Of a DNA stretch of 64,000 bases, positions 20,794 to 29,600 are shown piece after piece. The stretch spans positions 454,001 through 518,000 of the forward strand of contig SMSO01000036.1 in assembly GCA_004764695.1 (NCBI GenBank), written 5' to 3'. The DNA is from Schizochytrium sp. TIO01. Taxonomy: Eukaryota; Sar; Bigyra; Thraustochytrida; Thraustochytriidae. The position numbers were made by a program, and so were the translations under genes. The notes under the pieces are model-generated. The model saw only the letters and a list, made by a program, of their open reading frames with translations, ran no database searches and had not been told where the DNA came from. Numbering within the stretch: position 1 is the stretch's first letter; each line of letters begins with the position of its first letter.

Positions 20794-21550
20794 AAGCATT
20801 CGCTACGTTTTCGACCAAAAGGAAGCGAATCTCGTTTGTACAGTCTGTGGCATTGTGAAAACGTATAGAGACAATTTTGCAGATATTGATTACAGCAACC
20901 AGCCCGCCGTTAGTTCCTCATCGAAAAGAGTCACCAAAAACTATCAAATACTCGTTGATAGGGTCTTCCCTAATGATGTCAAATTTAGAAAGTTTAAAAA
21001 AATCATCCTGAACTACTGTGAAGAGCTAGACCTCCCTTCACGCATTTCTAACAAATGCACACTTCTTTTGAAAAAGAACTTTGACACTCTACGCAGGGTA
21101 AGACCTCAGAACATTGCTTTGTTGGCATTAATCTTGATTGTTTCTAGAACAACTGAAGGTGTGTTCGTACCACCCGCAAGCGTGCGCTCAGTTACGAATG
21201 TTGACTCGTCTAAAATTAACCATGTCTTGAAAGAAGTTTCTAAAATTTTAGGAATCAATTCTTTCACAATGATCACTTCTTCCATACCCTTTTTAATTTC
21301 CTGCATGAAACTTCCCTATAGGTACACTGGTGAACTGAAATTACTGTACAAGAAGGCGTGCATTAAATACCCATCCATGAACCCTAACACGCGGATGGCA
21401 CTCTGCGTTTACCAAATCTCAATTCAAACAAAATCAGACTTCAGCATTGTTGATATTGCATATCATACAGATACACACGTCGCAAGTATCATGAAATATG
21501 TAGACCTTCAACAACAAAGAACAACAAAAGCGTCAGATGATAACAAATAA
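20768..21550 (+). CDS. Viral TFIIB-like transcription initiation factor, 260 aa
   Basis: The N-terminal zinc ribbon has CVNC (C5, C8) and CTVC (C24, C27), then a linker and two helical, cyclin-like repeats from about residue 70 (NYQILVDRVFP, then LALILIVSRTTEGVFVPPASVRSV, and a second repeat from FTMITSSIPFLISCM). Family role: bridging TBP-bound promoter DNA to RNA polymerase. The position directly downstream of TBP, with a 26-bp overlap in another frame, strongly supports the call. No viral RNA polymerase subunit is visible in the window, so this pair would recruit host Pol II or a polymerase encoded elsewhere. ATG start. Confidence 0.85.
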   Translation: MNTPCVNCKSIRYVFDQKEANLVCTVCGIVKTYRDNFADIDYSNQPAVSSSSKRVTKNYQILVDRVFPNDVKFRKFKKIILNYCEELDLPSRISNKCTLLLKKNFDTLRRVRPQNIALLALILIVSRTTEGVFVPPASVRSVTNVDSSKINHVLKEVSKILGINSFTMITSSIPFLISCMKLPYRYTGELKLLYKKACIKYPSMNPNTRMALCVYQISIQTKSDFSIVDIAYHTDTHVASIMKYVDLQQQRTTKASDDNK

Positions 21551-21563
21551 TAAAAATGTTGAG

Positions 21564-22595
21564 TTAAATCGTTCCAATTGCAACACCTTTCAATTCAATG
21601 GTTGTATTTTCATGTTGTTCAACATCAAGTGAAGTTGACCTTTGGTAGCGATTGTCACTTTGTTCCCGATCGAGTGGAAAACTAGTAGCTTCACTTTCAT
21701 AGTCCATTCTCCTCGCCATCCTTGCTTTTCTTAATTTGCCCACGATTGATACGAATGGCGATGCTAACAAATATGCTAATGCGATTCCATAAGTTGAAAA
21801 CAGAATAAAACTGGACACTTGCACTATCACAGACTCTCCAACGAAAAGTATAAGAAATGAACAGCAACAAACGAGAAAGGGAATCAGCACCACAATAGCA
21901 CAAGGGTTCTTCACTAGCCTCTCTGATATACAAATACCACCGAAGGAATAAAAGAAGAAGGCAATAGAGCCCATCATTGCAACTCCAACAAGGCTGGACT
22001 GGATCCAATTGAGGAAAGTGATCTCTAAAGGTCCGAAACAGGTTTCCGATCCGTTGCTAAAGGTCACACATGTCGAATACTTCTCAAAACATGAAATGTT
22101 ACTCACTTCTGTAGAAAAATCACTATGCACTGCATTTTCAAAAAGGTCGACTAGTATGTTATAACCATTAAATGGAGTACCTAATTCAACAACAGTACCA
22201 TCAGCTCGAGTGCTAGGATCGGAATCAGAAACCCATGGAGTCAATGGGTTATAAAGTTTGGAGCTACCTACAGCGTTAGATTTATACACATAGCCGGAGC
22301 AAGTCAACACATATTCATCGTCTGTGAAGGTTACACAGTAATGATACTCACACATCATTAATTGCCTAACGTTGTGATATTGGATGATAGTATCATAACC
22401 TCTATTTGCACACAGCATATTCCCCGTGTCAGTGTTTAGATTGCATGACACGATATTATTGCCGACCACCTCTACCCCTGATTCTTCAGTGGTACCGTCG
22501 GACGTCGTCACTGAAACATCTGAAGAACCTAAAGCAGGTCCAACGATACAGAGTAGTGCTGTGAATACGAGACAATAAGCGGTTGAAACATACAT
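21564..22595 (-). CDS. RCC1-like repeat membrane protein with signal peptide, 343 aa
   Basis: Residues 1-23 form a signal peptide (YCLVFTALLCIVGPALGSS). The ectodomain contains segments resembling RCC1-type propeller repeats: VRQLMMCEYHYCVTFTDDEYVLTCSG and VSNISCFEKYSTCVTFSNGSETCFG, with paired cysteines and NxS/T glycosylation sites. Three or four hydrophobic helices follow from about residue 200 (SLVGVAMMGSIAFFFYSF, CAIVVLIPFLVCCCSFLILFVGE, VSSFILFSTYGIALAYLL), then a basic, polar cytoplasmic tail. Only about two or three repeats are seen, too few for a full seven-bladed propeller. A virion surface or host-membrane protein is likely. ATG start; its 3' end is 14 bp from that of TFIIB. Confidence 0.7.
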   Translation of the reverse strand: MYVSTAYCLVFTALLCIVGPALGSSDVSVTTSDGTTEESGVEVVGNNIVSCNLNTDTGNMLCANRGYDTIIQYHNVRQLMMCEYHYCVTFTDDEYVLTCSGYVYKSNAVGSSKLYNPLTPWVSDSDPSTRADGTVVELGTPFNGYNILVDLFENAVHSDFSTEVSNISCFEKYSTCVTFSNGSETCFGPLEITFLNWIQSSLVGVAMMGSIAFFFYSFGGICISERLVKNPCAIVVLIPFLVCCCSFLILFVGESVIVQVSSFILFSTYGIALAYLLASPFVSIVGKLRKARMARRMDYESEATSFPLDREQSDNRYQRSTSLDVEQHENTTIELKGVAIGTI

Positions 22596-22689
22596 TTGGA
22601 GAGCTTAATCCAAGAACCCTCCCCCGCTCAACAGAACCAAACAAAAATCTAATGCAAACTCGAAACGACAAGCAGCCGCTATTAAAAAC

Positions 22690-23649
22690 ATGAAAGTTCT
22701 TCATATTATATACGATTTGGAAACGACCGGTTTTCGGAACATGCCAATGTTTAGTAAAAATCATAAGATTCTACAAATATGTGCAAAAATTGTAGATGGA
22801 CCCATTTTTACATCATTCGTCAATCCTGGTTTTAAGGGAGGAATTCCTCCTAATTCTTCATTGATTCACAACATTCATGACCAAGACATCAAAGATGCAC
22901 CCACCATCGAACAGGTTGTTGCTAAAATGTTTAAAGAGTTCCACGTCGAGGATTTCGATTATGTGGAAATGATTGCTCACAATAACACATATTTTGATCA
23001 ATTAATTCTCCTCAAAGAGTTGAATGGTGTTGTTCCTCAACAAATTAAATTTTGGGACTCTTTACCTTGGTTAAGGAAAAATTACCCCAATATGAAATCA
23101 TTTAGATTGGGGGATGTTCATGAGGTCATGTTTGGCAAACCTATTGAGAATGCGCACCGAGCTGATGCAGACGTTCTCGCTTTGGAAAACATCTATAAAG
23201 AATGGATTGCACCGAAGCGCGATCTGCTTAAGGAACTTGATGATCTTGAGAACGAAGAAACGATTGTAGATGAGTGTCTCACTTGTATCAGATATGTTGG
23301 ACCTTGGAGAGCTAATTTAATGTGTGAAAAGGGGCATTTTGATTCCGTATCAGGTCTGAGAAATTTTGCATATGGCATACTAAAGACTGGTGACAAGCGC
23401 GGATTTGACAGATGGCTAAGGGATAAAATTAAAATGAAAGATATCACACAGAGAGCCTTTATTGTCTCACATGTTTTGGACATCCCCCCCTGGGCTTCTG
23501 ACATTCAAGAGTACCTACTTATGAGCACAGTGGAGCCTGAGTGTTGGAATGACATTGATTATTATGTAAAGTATAGATATAAGCTTCAAAAAGAAGCACC
23601 GAATCAGTGTGCGTTTGGTAGAGGACTCATGAATATAAACTCTGAATAG
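22690..23649 (+). CDS. DEDDh 3'-5' exonuclease with C-terminal extension, 319 aa
   Basis: The N-terminal ~175 residues are a clear DnaQ-family domain: Exo I YDLETTG (Asp9, Glu11), Exo II AHNNTYFDQLIL, and Exo III AHRADADVLAL. It resembles polymerase-epsilon-type proofreading and giant-virus exonucleases. Residues ~180-319 add an unassigned domain with CLTC and a further Cys (LMCEKGH), possibly zinc-binding, and conserved-looking aromatic residues. ATG start; it is divergent from the RCC1-like gene with a 94-bp spacer. With no DNA polymerase in view, a role in repair, recombination or degradation of host nucleic acid is as likely as proofreading. Confidence 0.88.
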   Translation: MKVLHIIYDLETTGFRNMPMFSKNHKILQICAKIVDGPIFTSFVNPGFKGGIPPNSSLIHNIHDQDIKDAPTIEQVVAKMFKEFHVEDFDYVEMIAHNNTYFDQLILLKELNGVVPQQIKFWDSLPWLRKNYPNMKSFRLGDVHEVMFGKPIENAHRADADVLALENIYKEWIAPKRDLLKELDDLENEETIVDECLTCIRYVGPWRANLMCEKGHFDSVSGLRNFAYGILKTGDKRGFDRWLRDKIKMKDITQRAFIVSHVLDIPPWASDIQEYLLMSTVEPECWNDIDYYVKYRYKLQKEAPNQCAFGRGLMNINSE

Positions 23650-23689
23650 TACAGCTTTTGAAATAAAACAAACGATTGATCAAAGGTTG

Positions 23690-24484
23690 TCCTTGGTGGG
23701 CGAGGGTATCCATCTTTCTATAACTGCACAACTACTCTCAACTTACGGTGATCAAAAGATGAGTAGTCAAACCTCTACCACTGGCGAAAATCGTTCTTTA
23801 CACAACACTGCTCAATCAAACGACCGATCTTCAATTGTCCTCTCCTGCCTAGCACTGCCTGCACAAATCGCTTGATCAAGGTCTACTGAGAGGACCGATC
23901 TTCTCTTCTCCTACCTACCGGCACGAGCCAGCACAACCTTCGACTTACGCAATCAAACGATGCATGGAAAGTTGTCCTTGGCCTTGGCGAGCGAGGGTAT
24001 CGATCTTACCCACTTGCATCGATTCATCACAACGTTTGACTTGCGTGGAGGGAGAGATGGGTGGAATGAGCGCGTGTGCGTGCGCACACAAGGCAAACGG
24101 CGCGTGCGAGGAGAGAAATAGATTCGTAGACGCCACGGCCACGCCACCAGCCACGGCATCAAAGTTATGCAACAAAGCAGACTTTAATTCGCGGATTATG
24201 GGTTTCGCAAAATACTAGCTAGTAATTTAAAAAAAAGAATACTTAGCATATTATTTCACCTATATAGATCGTAATGATATTCAGAGCTTGTTTTATAGTT
24301 TATCCCTCGTGCAGTGTAGAAGAAGACATGGGTTTGTGTGTAAGAAACAAATAAATAAGTAAGAATATCTACTAGTACCATTCATTAGTAAATCAAGTAT
24401 AAACAATAGAGGAAGCATCCAAACCTAGTTCTCAAGAGCAGCAAAACCCAATCGTTCGAACACCTCAAAAATCGTTCGAACACC
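23690..24484 (+). repeat. 5' leader of nuclease-kinase copy 1, duplicated at ~35335-36214
   Basis: The last ~295 bp before the ATG match the copy-2 leader with only a few differences; further upstream the similarity continues with indels. The distal part consists of degenerate units built from words such as CACAACTCTCGACTTACG and AAGGTCTACTGAGAGG, and the middle is GC-rich (around 24060-24150), unlike neighbouring viral sequence. No ATG gene is supported here. Confidence 0.8.
24450..24484 (+). promoter_or_regulatory. Tandem AATCGTTCGAACACC motif abutting the ATG
   Basis: The 15-base motif AATCGTTCGAACACC occurs twice (24450-24464 and 24470-24484), the second ending directly at the start codon. 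TTCGAA is a palindrome. The same arrangement is found before copy 2. Could be an operator, initiator or translational element. Confidence 0.5.
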
Positions 24485-26590
24485 ATGATAGGTGCTACTA
24501 TCAAGGGATTAAAAAATGCAGCCTCCAAGATCACCAACCAGACAAGGAGTGCCGCTAGAAGACGAGAACCCCGCCTCTCATCAATTCAGATGTTCACAAC
24601 CGATTCAGACAGACCCACTCCTATGAAACACGTAGTCTTGAATCAGGAATTAGCTTCCCTCTTGGCCGACGCTAGAACTTTGCATGCAAAAAAGACTGAG
24701 GAGTACGATGACGCGTTAGAAGCCATTGCTGACCTCGAGGATGAAAAAGACAAGCTTTCGCAAGAAATCGAGCAAATCGAGAAAAAAATTAAAGAAAAGC
24801 TACGAGATGAGGACGACTACGACTTTCTCGATGCTTTCTGTCGTGGTGAGATCAATCCAAAATTGTTCCAGAAGAGGTACGGGTACTCGCCCGATGATAT
24901 ACAGGACGCTACTCTTGCCCTTTGCTTGAGTTTGTCCAAAAAAATTCTCGAAAAAGAAAAGTCGTTAGAAGTGAAAGAGCAACAAATTCTTGCCAAAGAA
25001 CAACGCCTTGCAAAAACGCAGGACATAGTCGATGATCATCAAGCTGAAGTGAGGAGGTTAAGTGATTTGATTTCTCGTACGGAACCGCAACATTTTCTGT
25101 CGGTCACCAGTCATCGTCTACCAGATGTTCAGGATTCACCCAAAATACGACAAAGCAACACAGATATCTCGAACCTCCATAATTACCCCACTTCGCCTGC
25201 GAAGGTCAGGTCTTTGTTAGTAAAGTCTTTCGTGGACTACTGTAACGAGAAAGGGTACATTGATATTCTGAATGAACTGCAATCTACCGTCAACTTCAAA
25301 GATGCCTTTGAGGATGTGAGTGATACGGTAAAATTCTTAAACGAAGGAACTGTCACGGACGCATTTCAGCAAGTTATGCGTGTTGTAACAAAAGCCATGA
25401 CTCAAGAATCCAACGAAAAAGTCCCTTATAAGGTCTCCATCTATACGTCTGGTCAGGAAAAAGTAGAGGGTAGAGCAGACTTTTGTTTTGCTGCTAAGAC
25501 AGTAGACGGTACCCATATTCCGTTGATCGTAGGTGAGTTCAAAGGTCCTGGTAAGAATTACTCCTACGACAACCTCAGTGAGACTTATTGTGATCATGGC
25601 TGTACTGGATGTGGATCAGACCGTCATAAAAAGTTTTCAGTTGTTCGTCAACTATACAACTACATGTTTTTGAATGGTCTACTGGTTGGCGTCTACTCGA
25701 ACTACAAAGTGACTTGTGTTTTTATCAGGGACTGTGAAGGAAATCTAATGATCACAAAGTCTGTTCGGGCTGAAGATGTTGGCGATATCGCTCGCGGCAA
25801 ACTCAGTACGATGCAACTTGTCGCACTTGCTATCTTGCTCGCAGCGGATACAAGCGAGATGAACTTCAGTGAAATTGAAAATAGCATCTTGGTTCCCTGT
25901 TTAGGCGGTCCGGGGCAGACTCCAGAACGCGTCATTCTACCTGCAGTGTGTAAAGCCAGTAATGACGCGAAGATAGAGAAACACGAAAATCAAAATTCCG
26001 CGGACCCTAAACATTTCCGCAAAGATGGGGCGTCGATTCATTTACCTTTATTAAAACTTGATGGGTACACTGAACTCCCACCCGGTCGCACGGGTAGGAC
26101 ACTTCGGATTGGTATCCCCCTACCAACAGGTGAGAGGATCGACAGCGTTTTGAAGATACTGGATTCCTTTAAGCAAGAAGAACAGATACCAGAGCTTGAA
26201 AATGAAGCTGAAATTTACAAACAGTTAAAATCGCTACAAGGCGAACACATCCCTGAATTTATCGATTATGGCCTTTTTGAATGCGATGTTCTGTACGGTC
26301 TTGGGACAAAATATTCTGGCGAACCTTTAACACCTGAAGACATCACTGATGACTTTGTGGAAAAGGCAGTGATTGCTCTCGATGAAATTCATTCCCAAGG
26401 TGTATTGCACGGTGATGTGGATGCCCGCAATGTCCTATACAATAAGGAAACTCAAAGGCCTGTCATAGTTGACTTCGGCATAGCCGTTCGCAAGATGGAA
26501 ATGAGTGATGAATACTTCGCAAGAGCTGCCGATCAAGAGATTAATGAACTTCGACATTCGTTGGGCAAAGTAAGAGGAGTAAAAAACTAA
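24485..26590 (+). CDS. PD-(D/E)XK nuclease-protein kinase fusion, copy 1, 701 aa
   Basis: Residues 1-30 are basic (MIGATIKGLKNAASKITNQT). Residues 65-200 are largely coiled coil. A restriction-endonuclease-like domain follows at ~310-460: GRADF (D332), VGEFKG (E351, K353) and VVRQLYNYM (Q389), with an inserted Cys cluster CDHGCTGC. A protein kinase domain ends the protein: glycine-rich PPGRTGRTLRIG (~532-543), Lys557 in VLKILD, Glu574 in NEAEIY, HGDVDARN (D644, N649) and VDFG (D663). All catalytic residues of both enzymes appear intact. Nuclease-kinase combinations are known from Crinkler-type eukaryotic effectors and related conflict systems; the canonical Crinkler header is absent. Possible roles are attack on competing DNA, superinfection exclusion, or a selfish toxin. 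The function is inferred. Confidence 0.85.
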   Translation: MIGATIKGLKNAASKITNQTRSAARRREPRLSSIQMFTTDSDRPTPMKHVVLNQELASLLADARTLHAKKTEEYDDALEAIADLEDEKDKLSQEIEQIEKKIKEKLRDEDDYDFLDAFCRGEINPKLFQKRYGYSPDDIQDATLALCLSLSKKILEKEKSLEVKEQQILAKEQRLAKTQDIVDDHQAEVRRLSDLISRTEPQHFLSVTSHRLPDVQDSPKIRQSNTDISNLHNYPTSPAKVRSLLVKSFVDYCNEKGYIDILNELQSTVNFKDAFEDVSDTVKFLNEGTVTDAFQQVMRVVTKAMTQESNEKVPYKVSIYTSGQEKVEGRADFCFAAKTVDGTHIPLIVGEFKGPGKNYSYDNLSETYCDHGCTGCGSDRHKKFSVVRQLYNYMFLNGLLVGVYSNYKVTCVFIRDCEGNLMITKSVRAEDVGDIARGKLSTMQLVALAILLAADTSEMNFSEIENSILVPCLGGPGQTPERVILPAVCKASNDAKIEKHENQNSADPKHFRKDGASIHLPLLKLDGYTELPPGRTGRTLRIGIPLPTGERIDSVLKILDSFKQEEQIPELENEAEIYKQLKSLQGEHIPEFIDYGLFECDVLYGLGTKYSGEPLTPEDITDDFVEKAVIALDEIHSQGVLHGDVDARNVLYNKETQRPVIVDFGIAVRKMEMSDEYFARAADQEINELRHSLGKVRGVKN

Positions 26591-26672
26591 AACATTTACA
26601 GTTGTTGTATTTCTTCTTTAAAAAAGGAAAAGTTATCATTTACGAAATTATACTATGATTCTCTTCTTTAAA

Positions 26673-29600
26673 TTATTCTTCGTGGGAATCCTCTTCAGAT
26701 TCTTCTTCTTGTGAATCCTCTTCTTCTTCAGATTCTTCTTCTTGTGAATCCTCCTCTTCTTCAGATTCTTCTTCTTGTGAATCCTCTTCTTCTTCAGATT
26801 CTTCTTCTTGTGAATCCTCCTCTTCTTCAGATTCTTCTTCTTGTGAATCTTCTTCTTCTTCAGATTCTTCTTCAGAATCCTCTTCTTCTTCAGAATCCTC
26901 TTCTTCTTGTGAATCCTCTTCTTCTTCAGAATCCTCTTCTTCTTCAGATTCTTCTTGTGAATCCTCTTCTTCTTGTGAATCCTCTTCTTCTTCAGAATCC
27001 TCTTCTTCTTCAGATTCTTCTTCAGAATCCTCTTCTTCTTCTTCAGAATCCTCTTCTTCTTGAGATTCTGCAGAATGATGCCCCTCATTTTCACTCAAAA
27101 ATAAAGTACTACGATTTGCAATGGCGTGGTCAAACGGTTGTTCTTCTTCATCTGATGATTCATCCAAATCGCTTTCAACAAGAGACTCATTATTATTTAA
27201 AAAATCTTCTCCATCAGCTACACGAAGTATCAAATTCCATCGATAAATATCCTTCTGAATCCTTTTGAATAAAGATGGCGGATAGTTCTGCTCAACAATC
27301 ACGTCTAAGTCTAACACAGGGCCTTTGTTTGTACCTTTTTGTTTATTGTTTACTTTTCTGTATTCATCTCTATATGCTTTACCCTGCACTGTCTTTTCCA
27401 ACCCTTCTTCTGACCCTTCCTCTTCTTCTACTCCTTCCTTTGATTGAAATCCCCTTTCTCCTACTGATCCTCTACTTCGTGAATCAGGATCTTTGTGAGG
27501 AGCTGTGTATGAATGTTCTGTTTGTTCTCTTAAGTACAGGTGCGATATTCTTTTGTGCATATTCTTCTGCTCAGGCAAAGAGTGAAAGTGCGGAAGAACA
27601 TCATAGCGATATGAGTGATGATCCGTTGAAGCAATCTCGGTACCGAGAAAAGGTTCGTTCCTTAGAAGATTTAGTCGACGAGCCAATTCGCGCTGCAAAG
27701 ACAACATAAAATAATCACCCTTTAATAAGTTTGGTAGATTGTGTATTAGATCTGCACGATCGCCGTCATCATACGTTTTAAATTTTCTTAGTCCATGCAG
27801 GAGGATCAACCTATCAAAAGTGCTACCGTCTAATTTAGAAATAAGATCATCAATTGATGAGTTGGCTGAATTCAAAATTTCCTTGTATGTGTAAAATATG
27901 TCGATGATATTACTGATCCTCTCTATATCCATTAGCTTTTCATTAAAAGAGAGCGATTCAGCAGTCATGATACTCCTAAACATATCATGTGTAGTAAAGT
28001 ATGGAAGATACATGTTAGGATAAGCATCTATGAGTTCCAACAAGAAAAATTTAGCTGACCTTTCGTTGTCTCTGAAGAAGTGAGTACCATATTCCAAGTT
28101 GAAGAACTTCCTTGAAAAATCCGCAACCTTATCTGCCTGCTTAAGAATGGCATCGTAAACCATGCTAGATGTTATACCTCTAAGACCGAATAAAGTAGAC
28201 TTGCTAGATGGAGGAATGCTATCATTGTCAAAAATTGCCAAGATCACATCAGGAAATTGCTCAGGTGGTACTTGTTTCATCACCCATGATAACGGTTCCA
28301 AATCCGCTTCCAATGACTGGAAGATTTCTTGAAATTGTATCACCTCCTTCTGTTGAATAGATTCGTCAAACATTTTTCTAAAGGTCCTGAAATTCACCTT
28401 TTTCATGATGAAAGTCTTACGGGGGAACATTTTCAAAGAAATGGTCATTTGACTCGCAATACACAATTGCTCGAAGCCATTGGTAAAATCATTAGTGGAT
28501 ACCATGTCAATGCATTCCATGTAGGATTTTGCAACAATCATCCAAAAATGAGGAATATGTTTCAAAAGTGAAGCGCACAAGATCAAGCCAGCGATGGTAT
28601 CCAAAGGAGCACCGGGCATGAAAACCTTTAGATAATGGACCACAACTTTAAAGTAAACACTAGACGACACTGATGATTCGTCCATTGATCGAATTGCCTC
28701 GTTATCTAGATTGTTGAGTAATTTGGGAATGACCTCCTGCACTTTCATGTACTTATAATTCAGAATCTGATCAAACAGAGCGAGCACTTCATCGGCATTA
28801 TTCTCATTAACTTCTGAATAACCTTCACATAATTTGTACATAATCCCCAAATCCCTTAGTTTAGTCATTGAGCTTAACCATTGCATGTCTTCAGGATCTT
28901 CAGTGTCCAACTGAGATAGGATTGTTGGGATGATTTCTCCATCAAGCTCCTCTATAAATTCGCTACTATTCAAGGATTCATCGATCGCTTCTTTATAAGA
29001 TTCAGGAATGATATCGATTGAGTAACGCTTTATGGACTGCCAATATTCCAGCTCAAGACCGTCCAAAAGGTAAAGTCTGAACCTATTGAGCAAGGCTAGC
29101 TTTGTCCAATTTAAGCGCCTATTTTGAGCATCTTTTCGAATCAATTTAAACTTGACTACCGCAAAATCAGAATCATCTAAAATTGCATCTTTCAACTTGA
29201 CCATTTCGAATAAGTCCCCCCCATCGACTTGAGGATTCAAAATGTGAACAACACAAAACAACCAAACTTGCAATAGTATGGTAAGAAACTGACGTTCAAG
29301 AGTGCTTAATGCCGAGGATTCATAATTCAGCGCAAAGCCATCAACCATTGAACTCGTCGGAACCAATTGTTTCGTATTTAATAATTGTTTCTTCCATGTA
29401 CCCTTACCATAGTTTTCAATTTCTCGATCAAGACTTTCATCGATAGGAATGCGCTGTAAGAGACTATCGGAAGTGAATTGAATACAGTACTGCCTCTTTC
29501 GCGGTGAAAGCATCAAATACAATAAAGCGTTGTCCCGTTGAACGATTACGATGACCATTTGTGCATAACCAGACAAGGACCCTGGAGAATTGCTTGAATC

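Noticed and set aside
26711-27709. Leu/Pro-rich and hydrophobic + strand frames opposite the 1506-aa gene
   Set aside because: They are the reverse complement of Glu/Ser repeats and of helical coding sequence; apparent membrane segments come from that composition.
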